NCBI RefSeq assembly: GCF_007990245.1
Contig: NZ_BJWG01000004.1
Location: 124,001 to 188,000, forward strand
DNA: 64,000 bases
Reading direction: 5' to 3'
DNA from: Cellulomonas composti
Lineage (GTDB): Bacteria > Actinomycetota > Actinomycetes > Actinomycetales > Cellulomonadaceae
The notes below the pieces were generated by a model. That model worked only from the letters and a program-made list of their open reading frames with translations. It was not told the origin of the DNA and made no database searches. Within the stretch, counting starts at the first letter, position 1, and each line of letters starts with the position of its first letter. Made by a program: the position numbers and the translations under genes. This document shows, one piece after another, positions 50,593 through 59,447 of this stretch.

Positions 50593-51636
50593 GTGCCGGA
50601 CCATGGGAACGGACGCGCCGTCACGCTGGAGGACGTCGCGCGGGTGGCTGGCGTGTCGCGCGCCAGCGTGTCGCGGGTCGTCAACGGGAAGCCTGACGTC
50701 GCGCAGCACATCGTCGAGGTCGTCACGGCGGCGATCGCGACGACCGGCTACGTGCCGAACCGTGCCGCGCGCGCCCTGGTGACCCGTCGCTCGGACACCG
50801 CGCTCGTCGTCGTGTCCGGCTCGGACACGAGCCGCGAGGGCCCGTGGGGTCCCGGTGAGGTCCTCTCCGACCCGATCTTCGGGCGCCTCGCCGGCGGCCT
50901 GATGAGCTCGTTGCGGCCGCGCGACGTGCACCCGGTCCTCATGATCGCGCTGACCGTCGAGGAGCGGCGGCGCGTCGTGACCTACGTGCGCGAGGGCAGC
51001 GCCGACGGCGTGCTGCTGGTCTCCGCCGAGGCGGGCGACCCGCTGCCGGAGATGCTCACGAGCGCGGGCGTGCCGGTCGTCCTGTTCTCCCGTCCGGACC
51101 ACGAGCTGCCGGTCGGCTACGTCGACGTGGACAACCAGGCGGGTGCCGCGCTCGCGGCCGAGCACCTCGTCCGTCGCGGGTGCCGCCGGATCGGGGTCAT
51201 CACCGGCCCGCTCGGCGTGCCCGGCGCACAGGACCGACTCGCGGGGTTCGACGAGGCGATGGGCCGGCTCGGGGTGTCGTCCGTCCCGCGCGTCGAGGGG
51301 ACGTTCTCGGTCGAGAGCGGGATCGCCGCGATGCACCGACTGATCGACGAGCACCACGTCGACGGGGTGTTCGCGTCGAACGACAACATGGGTGTCGGCG
51401 CGGTGCTCGCGGTGCAGGAGCGCGGGCTGACGGTGCCCGACGACGTCGCGGTCGTCGGGTTCGACGACTCGACCTCGGCGCTCATGTGCCGGCCGGCGCT
51501 GACGACCGTGCGTCAGCCGATCGAGGCGATGGCGGCGCAGATGGCGCGGCTCCTGCTCGAGCAGCTCGACGATCCGAACCACACGCCGAGCTCGACCGTG
51601 TTCGAGCCGACCCTCGTGGTGCGCGGCTCGGCCTGA
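50593..51636 (+). CDS. LacI-family transcriptional regulator (polysaccharide locus)
   Basis: The 347-residue protein has a LacI HTH at residues about 9-30 (VTLEDVARVAGVSRASVSRV), a hinge helix VPNRAARALV and a periplasmic-binding-like sensor domain (GVITGPLGVPGAQDRLAGF, VVGFDDS). GTG at 50593 lies six bases after TACCGT (50581-50586), so the transcript is likely leaderless. It is divergent from the GH gene, with two matching operators between them, and thus probably represses the GH and perhaps itself until an oligosaccharide binds. The alginate-lyase-like gene is convergent to it. Confidence 0.92.
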   Translation: MPDHGNGRAVTLEDVARVAGVSRASVSRVVNGKPDVAQHIVEVVTAAIATTGYVPNRAARALVTRRSDTALVVVSGSDTSREGPWGPGEVLSDPIFGRLAGGLMSSLRPRDVHPVLMIALTVEERRRVVTYVREGSADGVLLVSAEAGDPLPEMLTSAGVPVVLFSRPDHELPVGYVDVDNQAGAALAAEHLVRRGCRRIGVITGPLGVPGAQDRLAGFDEAMGRLGVSSVPRVEGTFSVESGIAAMHRLIDEHHVDGVFASNDNMGVGAVLAVQERGLTVPDDVAVVGFDDSTSALMCRPALTTVRQPIEAMAAQMARLLLEQLDDPNHTPSSTVFEPTLVVRGSA

Positions 51637-51645
51637 CCTCGCAGG

Positions 51646-53583
51646 TCAGGGCACCCGGACCACGGGTGACGCCGTGCGCTGGTCGCCGTTCCACACGACG
51701 ACCTGCGCGAACCGGACGCCGGCCAGGCGCGTCGCCGTGGCGATCGTCGTCGTCGGTGCGACGAGCGCGACCTCGATCGGCCGGGCGTCCCCACGCAACC
51801 CGGCCGCGGTGGTCCCGAACCGGACCTCGACGCGCGTCGCTCGCGCCGGCAGGTCCCACGTGACCGAGCCGGGAGCGGTGCCCGGCCGCACCTGCACGCG
51901 CGGTGCCGCGACCGCTCGAGGCACGACCTCCACCGGCACGGTGAACGCACTGGTGCGACCCTGCGCCGCGCGCAGCCGCACCCACACGGGAGTCGCGTTG
52001 CGCAGCCCGACGAGCACCGCGTCGGTGCCGATCGCCGTGCTCGAGGTCGTCGTCGACCGGCTGAACGTCGGCGCCGTCGAGACCTGGACCTGGTATCCGG
52101 TCGCGTACGGCACGGCGCGCCACCTGAGCGCGACCTGCCCGGCGCCCGGGACCACGGCAGCGACCTCGGGCGCCGCAGCGGTCGGGACCGCCTGGGGAAC
52201 CACCCACGGGTTCTCGGCGTCCGTCAGCGTCTGCCAGCCGATGTGGAACCCCGAGCCGGACGGTCGCGACTGCTCGACGAGCCTCGCGGTGAACGGCATC
52301 GCGTGGCCGAGGCGGTTGTGCAGCGCGTTGTACCCCGCCTCGACGGCCCGGCCCGTGGTGCCGGTGATCGGCGCGCCGCACGGCGTGACGGGCGGCGGCT
52401 CGAGCGTGTACCGGCTCGCGAGCTCGAGGCCGGCGACGAGTCGGTCGCCGACCTTCGCGTACACGTCCCGGCCCTGGATCGTGGCGGTCTGGGCGACGTC
52501 GACCGCCGCGGCCAGCCCGTACTCGGTGTGGGTCAGGTCGCGGCAGGTCTCCTGGGCCAGGCCGGCCACGAACGTCGTCGGGCTGTGCCAGTACTCGACG
52601 ATCTGCGGTGGGGTGACCAGGCCGCTCGAACCCGTCGTGTACGGGAGCGACCCGTCGGCGGGCAGGTAGACGTAGGCCTTCACGCGCTTGAGGTAGCGCT
52701 CGATCGACCTCTCGTACAGGGCCTCGTCGTCGAGGAAGACCGCGGTCCCGACGGTCGCCTCGAGCATGGTGAGCTCCCAGTTGCCGTTCTCCTCGAACAG
52801 GTTGTCCGTGTACGGCAGGTAGGCGTTGCGGAGCATCGACGCGAACCGCTCGACCGCCGGCGCGGGCCAGCGGTCGGTCGAGTACCGCACGAGCTCGGCC
52901 GCCCGGGTCCACATCGAGGCGGTCCAGGCCGACTGGAGCCACGCGTTGGCGCCCGTGTGCCGGCGGACCGTCCCCGACCACGCGTCCATGATGCGGATCG
53001 ACGACTGCAGGTACTCGAGCTGACCGGTCAGCGTCCACGCGAGCGCGAGCGTGTACGCCGAGCCGGCGTCGGTGAGCTCGTCCGTGCAGCCGTTGTCCGG
53101 GATCGAGTAGCGGCCGCAGTCGACGACCGCGCGCGGGGCCGGGATGCGGTCGGGGTCGGCGTACTGGCTGCGCATCATCGACCGGAGCGCGCCGACCCAC
53201 GGCTCCGCGTCGTCGGAGAGTTTCTCGCGGACGAATGCGAGCTGGTCGGCGCTCACGGACACCCCGGGATGGACGAACGGGGCGGCGCCCGCAGGTTCCT
53301 CCGCGGACGGCGCGGCGGGCTGAGCCGTCGCCGTCCGCGTCGGGGCGGGCGTCGGCGCGGGCGTCGGGCTCGGGACCGCCGTGGCGGGTGTCGCGAGCCC
53401 GGCCACGAGCGCGAGGGTGAGCCCGACGACGAGCGCGCGGGCCCGGCGACGTCGTCTGCCGGGTGCGCGCTCGTGGGTGCTCTCGGGGTTCGTGGTCCTC
53501 TGCCTGTCTGTCCGTCTGCCGGCCGTGCTCGAAGGCGCCCGCAACGGTACGTCATCGGTCCGTGGACAGGCACGGACCGGCAC
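51646..53583 (-). CDS. Secreted alginate-lyase-superfamily protein with FnIII-like domain
   Basis: The protein (645 residues from the first GTG) has a twin basic signal region (RRRRRARALVVGLTLALVAG) and a helical toroid domain of the alginate_lyase (PF05426-like) type at about 95-450, with GNWELTMLEATVG, WHSPTTFV and RDLTHTEYGLAA, where Asn, Arg and His would be catalytic. A fibronectin type III domain and a second beta domain follow. The N terminus is uncertain: the upstream GTG (53583) lacks a ribosome site and the next plausible starts are poor. It is divergent from the lipoprotein hydrolase. Substrate may be alginate-like or another uronate polymer; this is inferred. Confidence 0.7.
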   Translation of the reverse strand: MPVRACPRTDDVPLRAPSSTAGRRTDRQRTTNPESTHERAPGRRRRRARALVVGLTLALVAGLATPATAVPSPTPAPTPAPTRTATAQPAAPSAEEPAGAAPFVHPGVSVSADQLAFVREKLSDDAEPWVGALRSMMRSQYADPDRIPAPRAVVDCGRYSIPDNGCTDELTDAGSAYTLALAWTLTGQLEYLQSSIRIMDAWSGTVRRHTGANAWLQSAWTASMWTRAAELVRYSTDRWPAPAVERFASMLRNAYLPYTDNLFEENGNWELTMLEATVGTAVFLDDEALYERSIERYLKRVKAYVYLPADGSLPYTTGSSGLVTPPQIVEYWHSPTTFVAGLAQETCRDLTHTEYGLAAAVDVAQTATIQGRDVYAKVGDRLVAGLELASRYTLEPPPVTPCGAPITGTTGRAVEAGYNALHNRLGHAMPFTARLVEQSRPSGSGFHIGWQTLTDAENPWVVPQAVPTAAAPEVAAVVPGAGQVALRWRAVPYATGYQVQVSTAPTFSRSTTTSSTAIGTDAVLVGLRNATPVWVRLRAAQGRTSAFTVPVEVVPRAVAAPRVQVRPGTAPGSVTWDLPARATRVEVRFGTTAAGLRGDARPIEVALVAPTTTIATATRLAGVRFAQVVVWNGDQRTASPVVRVP

Positions 53584-53604
53584 TCACTCGTCGGTGCCCT
53601 CGCC

Positions 53605-53610
53605 TAGCAT
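53605..53610 (+). promoter_or_regulatory. -10 box of lipoprotein hydrolase gene
   Basis: TAGCAT ends seven bases before the GTG at 53618, with no ribosome site, so a leaderless start is likely. Confidence 0.5.
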
Positions 53611-53617
53611 CGGGTGC

Positions 53618-54652
53618 GTGAGTCCTCGTCGCGCGTCGCGGGTGTCCGCCATGGTCACGGCGCTCGTCGTCGTCGCGGTGTCGCCGGCCGCCTGCTCGTC
53701 CCCGGAACCCCAGCCCGGCCCGCCCGTGACCGCCGCACCGACCGCGAGCCCGACGACGCACACCGAGGCGCCTACCACCGACCCGACCCTGCGCACGCTC
53801 ATCGAGGCGCCCGTCGCGCCCGGCACGCTCACGCTGGGAGCGCCCCGGGACGACGACGGCGTCGACTTCCGGCGCCTCGACGTGACCTACCCGAGCGGTG
53901 ACCTGACGATCACGGGCATCCTCGCGCTGCCGGACGGCGACGGACCGTTCCCGGCGGTCGTCGTCGTGCACGGGTACGAGCCGCCCGCGTCCTACCGGCG
54001 GGAGCGGGCCACGCTCGGCGAGCAGCGCGCGCTCGTCGAGGCCGGGTACGCCGTGCTGGCGCCGGACCTGCGCGGCTACGGCAGCTCGGACGCCGGTGCG
54101 ACCGACTCCTGGGCGGACCAGGAGGTCGGCGCGACGCAGGACGTCGTCGCCGCGGTCGGGGCGCTCGCCGCCGGCGGGGTGCCGCAGGTGGACCCGTCGC
54201 GCATCGGGCTGCTCGGCCACTCGCAGGGCGGCCGGATCGTGCTGAACGCGGCGGTCGTCGATCCCGACGGGGCGCTCGCGGTCGTCGCGACCGCGCCGTC
54301 GAGCACGGACCCGTGGCAGAACGTCGAGCGGTTCATGTTCGCCGCCCTCGACGCGGCCGGCGGGCTGGGCACGCGCGGCAGCCCCGCCACGCAGCCGCAG
54401 TTCTGGGCCGACGTCACCACCACCACGTTCGCGGACCGCGCGCACCGGCCGGTGCTGGTGATCCAGGGCGACGCCGACGAGGTGGTCGACCCGGCCTGGG
54501 CGGATGCGGGCGTCGCGGCGTGGGACGCCGCGGGAGGGGACGCGACCCTCGTCGTGCTCCCCGGCGCCGACCACGGGCTCGCGCCGTCCTTCGACGAGGC
54601 GATGACGCGGGCGGTCGACTTCCTCGACGAGCACGTGGCGGCGCAGGGCTGA
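53618..54652 (+). CDS. Alpha/beta hydrolase lipoprotein
   Basis: The 344-residue protein has a signal sequence ending at AACSSPE, which looks like a lipobox with a non-ideal residue at -3. The catalytic triad is visible: Ser in GLLGHSQGG, Asp in VIQGDADEVVD and His in LPGADHGLAP. The core matches dienelactone-hydrolase and S9-type alpha/beta hydrolases. A threonine- and proline-rich linker follows the Cys. GTG at 53618 is preferred. It lies near the alginate-lyase-like gene and could deacylate a polysaccharide, but that is only context. Substrate is unknown. Confidence 0.8.
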   Translation: MSPRRASRVSAMVTALVVVAVSPAACSSPEPQPGPPVTAAPTASPTTHTEAPTTDPTLRTLIEAPVAPGTLTLGAPRDDDGVDFRRLDVTYPSGDLTITGILALPDGDGPFPAVVVVHGYEPPASYRRERATLGEQRALVEAGYAVLAPDLRGYGSSDAGATDSWADQEVGATQDVVAAVGALAAGGVPQVDPSRIGLLGHSQGGRIVLNAAVVDPDGALAVVATAPSSTDPWQNVERFMFAALDAAGGLGTRGSPATQPQFWADVTTTTFADRAHRPVLVIQGDADEVVDPAWADAGVAAWDAAGGDATLVVLPGADHGLAPSFDEAMTRAVDFLDEHVAAQG

Positions 54653-54806
54653 GCGCACTCGTGCGCGGGCGGTCGATCGCACACACGGGGTGACCACGCG
54701 GTCCCCCCGAGCCGGCAGCGGCGACACCCCGACGGCGACGGGCCAGGCCTACCGGGCCGTCGGGACTGATGTCGGCGGCGCCCCGCGACGCGGGCGTGAC
54801 GAGCGC

Positions 54807-55793
54807 TCAGCGGCTGTCGCGAGCCCGTCGGGCGGCCCAGGCGGTGCGGACGAGCTCGCGGACGTCGTGGTTCATGGTCCAGTCCAGGTCGCGGGCGGCG
54901 AGCGAGCCGTCGGCGACGATGCGCGCGGGGTCGCCGGGTCGGCGCGGAGCGAGCTCCGGTTCGAACGCGATGCCGGTCACCTCCGCGACGGCGTCCATGA
55001 TCTGCCGCACCGAGATGCCGTCGCCGCTGCCCAGGTTGTAGACCGGCTCGAGCGGCAGGCCGGACTCGAGCGCCGCGGCGGCCGCGACGTGCGCGCGGGC
55101 GAGCGCCGCGACGCCGACGTAGTCGCGCACGCACGTGCCGTCGGGCGTGGGGTAGTCGGTGCCGTAGATGCGCGGGGTGCGTCCCTCCTGCAGCGCGTCG
55201 AGCACGAGCGGGAACAGGTTGTGCGGGCTGGTGTCCTCGATGTCCACGTAGCCGGACCCGACGACGTTGAAGTAGCGCAGCGCGGTGCAGCGCAGCGGCG
55301 TGGCCGAGTCCGCGGTCGCGCGTGCGAGGTCGCGGATGAGCCACTCGCCGACGAGCTTGCTCTCGCCGTAGGGGGACTCCGGCATCGTCGGCGTCTTCTC
55401 GATCACGTGCTCGGTCTCGGGCGTCCCGTAGACGGCCGCCGACGACGAGAACACGATCGACGGCACGCCTGCGGCCCGCATCGCCGAGAGGACCCGGGCG
55501 GTGCCCGTGACGTTCTGCTCGTAAGTGTGCAGCGGGCGCTGCACACTCACGCCCGCGTACTTGAACCCCGCCAGGTGCACGACGCCGACGACCCGGTGCT
55601 CGGTCATCGCGGCGGTCACGGCCGGCTCGTCGAGGATCGACGCGCGCACGAACGGGACGTCGTCCGGGACGAACTCCTCGTGCCCGCTCGACAGGTCGTC
55701 GACGACGACGACGTCCGTGCCGACCTCGCGGAACGCCCGCACGACGTGCGCGCCGATGTACCCCGCCCCCCCGGTCACCAGCCATGTGCTCAC
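54807..55793 (-). CDS. galE: UDP-glucose 4-epimerase
   Basis: The 328-residue SDR enzyme interconverts UDP-galactose and UDP-glucose. It has the NAD motif VTGGAGYIGAH at the N terminus, VVVVDDLSSG, the SSSAAVYG strand and the active-site Y-x-x-x-K in SPYGESKLVGEW. GTG at 55793 overlaps the galK stop as GTGA and follows AAGGAGGAGCAGGC. It is the last gene of the galT-galK-galE unit (Leloir pathway). Nothing unusual is visible. Confidence 0.95.
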   Translation of the reverse strand: MSTWLVTGGAGYIGAHVVRAFREVGTDVVVVDDLSSGHEEFVPDDVPFVRASILDEPAVTAAMTEHRVVGVVHLAGFKYAGVSVQRPLHTYEQNVTGTARVLSAMRAAGVPSIVFSSSAAVYGTPETEHVIEKTPTMPESPYGESKLVGEWLIRDLARATADSATPLRCTALRYFNVVGSGYVDIEDTSPHNLFPLVLDALQEGRTPRIYGTDYPTPDGTCVRDYVGVAALARAHVAAAAALESGLPLEPVYNLGSGDGISVRQIMDAVAEVTGIAFEPELAPRRPGDPARIVADGSLAARDLDWTMNHDVRELVRTAWAARRARDSR

Positions 55794-57040
55794 GCCTGCT
55801 CCTCCTTGTTTCCCGCGCCCGCCGGTGTCGCGACGAGCGCGTCCGGTCGGGCGAACCCCGCGCGGGCGAACGCCGCGCGCACGTGTGCCAGTACGTCGTC
55901 GACCCGATCCTGCTCGACGAGCGCGATCGCCGAACCACCGAACCCGCCCCCGGTCATGCGCGCCCCGAGCGCGCCGGCCTCGCGGGCGGCCGAGGCCACC
56001 AGGTCCAGCTCGGGGCAGCTCACCTCGTAGTCGTCGCGCAGCGAGGCGTGCGACGCGTCGAGCAGCGGGCCGGCCTCGGCGAGCCGGCCCTGCGCCGCCA
56101 GCGCCACGACGGCGCGCACCCGCGCGATCTCGGTGACGACGTGCCGGAGCCGACGACGTTGGGTCTCGACGTCCACGACCGTCCCGTCGGGCAGCGTCAC
56201 GGGTCCGACGAGCGCGGCGGCAGCTGCGGGCAGGTCGTCGGGCGCGAGCTCGCCGAGCACGCGCACGCCGACGCGCGCCGCGATCGCCTCGCACGTCGCG
56301 CGGCGCGCGGCGTACTGCCCGTCGACGAGCTGGTGCGGTGCGCGCGTGTCGACGACGAGCAGCGCGAGGCCCTCGGCCGCCATGTCGAGCGGCACGTGCC
56401 GACGCGTGCCGGCGCCCGTGTCGAGCAGGAGCGCGTGGCCAGGGCGGCACAGCAGCGACGCGGACTGGTCCATGCCGCCGGTCGCGGCACCCGCGACGAC
56501 GTTCTCCGCCTCGATGCACGCCTGCGCGAGCAGTGCGCGGCCCTCGTCGTCGGCGCTCAGCCCGAGGCCGAACACCTCGTCGAGCCCGAGCCCGACCGCG
56601 CACTCGAGCGCGGCCGACGACGACAGCCCCGCGCCGTACGGGACGCACGAGTCGACCGCGAGCTGCCAGCCCGCCACCGTCGTGCCGGTGGCGTTCGTCA
56701 GGGCCCACGCGACGCCCGTCGGGTAGGCCGTCCAGCCCGTGGGCCACAGCGGCCCGACGCGGGCGAAGGCGACGCGGGAGGGAGCCTGCTCCTGCGCGGA
56801 GACCAGCTCGAGGCCGTCCGTGTCCTGCTCCGTGCGACGAAGGGCCGCGTAGGTGCGGTGCGGAAGCGCGATCGGCAGGCACAGGCCGCCGTTGTAGTCG
56901 GTGTGCTCCCCGACGAGGTTGACCCGGCCGGGGGAGGACCACACCCCGTCAGGCTCGATGCCGTAGGTCGCGCGGAACAGCGCAGCGGCGCGTGCGGCGC
57001 CCGCGCCGGGTGCGAACGCCTCGATCAGATCGCCCCTCAT
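55790..57040 (-). CDS. galK: Galactokinase
   Basis: The 416-residue GHMP kinase phosphorylates galactose at C1. It shows GRVNLVGEHTDYNGG near residue 40, the ATP loop YGAGLSSSAALE and the third motif GARMTGGGFGGSA near the C terminus. ATG at 57040 overlaps the galT stop (ATGA). Its stop overlaps the galE start as GTGA. Length is normal for the family. Confidence 0.95.
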   Translation of the reverse strand: MRGDLIEAFAPGAGAARAAALFRATYGIEPDGVWSSPGRVNLVGEHTDYNGGLCLPIALPHRTYAALRRTEQDTDGLELVSAQEQAPSRVAFARVGPLWPTGWTAYPTGVAWALTNATGTTVAGWQLAVDSCVPYGAGLSSSAALECAVGLGLDEVFGLGLSADDEGRALLAQACIEAENVVAGAATGGMDQSASLLCRPGHALLLDTGAGTRRHVPLDMAAEGLALLVVDTRAPHQLVDGQYAARRATCEAIAARVGVRVLGELAPDDLPAAAAALVGPVTLPDGTVVDVETQRRRLRHVVTEIARVRAVVALAAQGRLAEAGPLLDASHASLRDDYEVSCPELDLVASAAREAGALGARMTGGGFGGSAIALVEQDRVDDVLAHVRAAFARAGFARPDALVATPAGAGNKEEQA

Positions 57041-58260
57041 CGATCGACCTCGCGCGCCAGCTCCTGCAGGCGCTCGGCGGTCCGCTCGGGCGTGGTGTCG
57101 CTGATCCACGCGGCCATGCCGGACTCCACTCCCGCGAGGTACTTGAGCTTGCCCGGCGCACGCAGCACCGAGATCACCTGCAGGTGCAGCCGGCCCAGGT
57201 CCCGGTCCGGTCCGACGACGGCCTGGTGCCAGCCCGCGATGTACGGCAGGGGGATGGGGTCGCCCGTTGCCGGGTCGACGAAGAAGCGATCGAGGCGCCG
57301 CAGCAGCTCGAGGTAGGTGCTCGCCAGGTCGTCGCGCTCGGCGTCGGTGAGCGCGGGCAGGTCCGGGACGTCGCGGCGCGGGGCCAGGTGCACCTCGACG
57401 GGCCAGCGCGCCGCCGCGGGCACGAAGGCGACCCAGTGCTCCGACTCGAGCACGACCCGCACGCCGGCACGCAGCTCCGCGGCCACGACATCGGCCAGCA
57501 GCGAGCCGCCGGTGCGCTCGCGGTGCGCGCGCGCCTGTCGCAGCATCGCCTCGGTGCGCGGCGTGACGTAGGGCAGCGCGTAGATCTGGCCGTGCGGGTG
57601 CGGCAGGGTCACGCCGATCTCGCGGCCGCGGTTCTCGAACACGAAGACCTGCTGGATCCCGGGCAACGCCGACAGTGCCTGGGTGCGCTGCGCCCACGCG
57701 TCGACGATCGTGCGCACGCGGCTCACCGGCAGGTCGACGAACGACGAGTCGTGCGCCGACGAGAAGCAGACGACCTCGCAGCGCCCGGCGGCGGGCCGGG
57801 TCTCGAACAGAGGCTCGCTGTCGACAAGGCCGGCCGCCGTGTCATCGACGGAGCCGGTCATGCCTGCTTCGTCGGGCAGCACGAGCAGTGCGGGGAAGCG
57901 GTTCTCGAAGACCGCGACGTCATAGTCCGTGTCCGGGATCTCGCCGTCCGAGTACGCGGCGCCGGGCCGGGCCGGGCACAGCGGGCACGAGTCGGCCGCC
58001 GGCAGGAACGTGCGGTTCATGCGGTGCGACGCCATGGGGATCCAGTCGCCCGTGAGCGGGTCGCGGCGCATCTGCGGGCCGGTGGGCAGGGAGCCGTCCT
58101 CGAGCGGGGCGAACCGGTCGGGCAGCGGGCGCGGGTCGTCGAGCCGACGCGTCGCGGCGCCGGAGACGTACGGCTCGCTGTCGTCGAAGTAGATCAGGTC
58201 GCGCCCGTCGGCGAGCCGCGTGGCGGTCTGCCGGACGTGGGCGGACGTCGTCTGGTCCAT
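57037..58260 (-). CDS. galT: Galactose-1-phosphate uridylyltransferase
   Basis: The 407-residue enzyme transfers UMP between UDP-glucose and galactose-1-phosphate. It has the catalytic HPHGQ motif at 221-225 with nucleophile His223, the zinc-type C92 and C95 in DSCPLCPA, and the FENRG block. ATG at 58260 follows CCGAGGACGGGATCG. It is the first gene of galT-galK-galE, where every junction overlaps by four bases, so the genes are translated as a unit. A 26-bp perfect palindrome lies 23 bases upstream. Confidence 0.95.
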   Translation of the reverse strand: MDQTTSAHVRQTATRLADGRDLIYFDDSEPYVSGAATRRLDDPRPLPDRFAPLEDGSLPTGPQMRRDPLTGDWIPMASHRMNRTFLPAADSCPLCPARPGAAYSDGEIPDTDYDVAVFENRFPALLVLPDEAGMTGSVDDTAAGLVDSEPLFETRPAAGRCEVVCFSSAHDSSFVDLPVSRVRTIVDAWAQRTQALSALPGIQQVFVFENRGREIGVTLPHPHGQIYALPYVTPRTEAMLRQARAHRERTGGSLLADVVAAELRAGVRVVLESEHWVAFVPAAARWPVEVHLAPRRDVPDLPALTDAERDDLASTYLELLRRLDRFFVDPATGDPIPLPYIAGWHQAVVGPDRDLGRLHLQVISVLRAPGKLKYLAGVESGMAAWISDTTPERTAERLQELAREVDR

Positions 58261-58282
58261 CGATCCCGTCCTCGGTCGTCGG

Positions 58283-58308
58283 GAGAAATGGTGACGTCAC
58301 CATTTCTC
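58283..58308. promoter_or_regulatory. gal operator 1: 26-bp perfect palindrome
   Basis: The left half is GAGAAATGGTGAC (58283-58295) and the right half is its exact complement (58296-58308). It lies 23 bases before galT. Confidence 0.85.
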
Positions 58309-58353
58309 GTCGGCACGAGGTTCGCACGCGGCGCCCAGGCGTGTCAAGGCAGA

Positions 58354-58374
58354 ATGGTGACGTTGTCATATGAT
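58354..58374. promoter_or_regulatory. gal operator 2 overlapping the lacI -10 box
   Basis: ATGGTGACGTTGTCAT (58354-58369) matches the core of operator 1 at 13 of 16 positions. It abuts the -10 box TATGAT (58369-58374), which ends six bases before the lacI ATG. The two operator centres are 66 bp apart. Confidence 0.75.
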
Positions 58375-58380
58375 CGCCCG

Positions 58381-59421
58381 ATGACCTCAGGAAGCGGGGC
58401 GCCCGTGCCGGGCGCGCGGGCCTCGATCGGCGACGTCGCACGCGTCGCGGGCGTCTCGCCGACCACGGTCTCGCGCGTCTCGATGGGCTTCGACAACGTG
58501 AAGCCCGCGACGCGCCGCAAGGTGCTCGATGCCATGGCCGAGCTCGGCTACTCGCCCAACCACGCGGCGCGGGCGCTGCGGTACGGGAGCTTCGGGACCA
58601 TCGGCGTGATCGCACACCGGCTCGCGCGCACGGGCGAGTCGCGGCAGGTCGAGGCCGTCGTCGAGGCCGCGCGTGAGGCCGGCTACACGGTCACGCTCGT
58701 GGATGTCGACTCGCCGCAGTCCGACGAGGTCGACCAGGCCGTGCAACGGCTCACGCAGCAGTCGATCGACGGGCTCGTCATCATCCGTGCGGAGACGGCG
58801 ACACCCGCGACGCTCGCGCTACCGCCCGGGCTGCCCGTCGTCGTATCCGACTCGCGGTTCGTCGGCAGCCACCCGGCCGTCGGCGCCGACCAGGTGGGCG
58901 GCGCGCGCGCCGCCGTCGAGCATCTGCTCGCGCTCGGGCACGTCACCGTGCACCACCTCGCCGGCCCGGTCGACTCGGTCCCGGCGCTGCTCCGTGTCCA
59001 GGGGTGGCGCGAGGCGCTCGAGGCGGCGGGACGGCCGGTCCCCGAACCCTGGACCGGCGACTGGACCGCAGGCTCCGGCTACGACGCGGGGGAGTTGGCG
59101 GGCGGCGACGGGGTGACCGCCGTGTTCTGCGCCAACGACGAGATGGCGGCCGGCCTGGTCCGCGCGCTGCACGAACGCGGTCGCCAGGTGCCCGGTGAGG
59201 TCTCGGTCGTCGGGTTCGACGACATCCCGCTGGCCGGCTACCTGTGGCCCCCGCTGACGACCGTGCGGCAGGACTTCGGCCGCATCGGTGCCGAGCTGAT
59301 CGAGCTGCTGCTGCGGCAGGTCCGGGAGCACGCATCCTCCGACGCCCGCATCGTCGTGCCCGCGCCGCTCGTCGTGCGCGCGAGCACCGCGCCGCCGCCC
59401 GACGCTGCGCCTGCTCCGTAG
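58381..59421 (+). CDS. LacI-family regulator of the gal operon
   Basis: The 346-residue protein has a LacI HTH (ASIGDVARVAGVSPTTVSRV, about residues 14-33), hinge SPNHAARALR and a sensor domain with FCANDEMAAGLVRAL and VVGFDDIPLAGY. It starts at ATG 58381 and is probably leaderless. It is divergent from galTKE with one operator by each promoter, so it probably represses both galTKE and itself until a galactoside binds. The inducer is inferred. Confidence 0.92.
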   Translation: MTSGSGAPVPGARASIGDVARVAGVSPTTVSRVSMGFDNVKPATRRKVLDAMAELGYSPNHAARALRYGSFGTIGVIAHRLARTGESRQVEAVVEAAREAGYTVTLVDVDSPQSDEVDQAVQRLTQQSIDGLVIIRAETATPATLALPPGLPVVVSDSRFVGSHPAVGADQVGGARAAVEHLLALGHVTVHHLAGPVDSVPALLRVQGWREALEAAGRPVPEPWTGDWTAGSGYDAGELAGGDGVTAVFCANDEMAAGLVRALHERGRQVPGEVSVVGFDDIPLAGYLWPPLTTVRQDFGRIGAELIELLLRQVREHASSDARIVVPAPLVVRASTAPPPDAAPAP

Positions 59422-59447
59422 GGACTGCTGCCGGAGGACCTGGCCGT

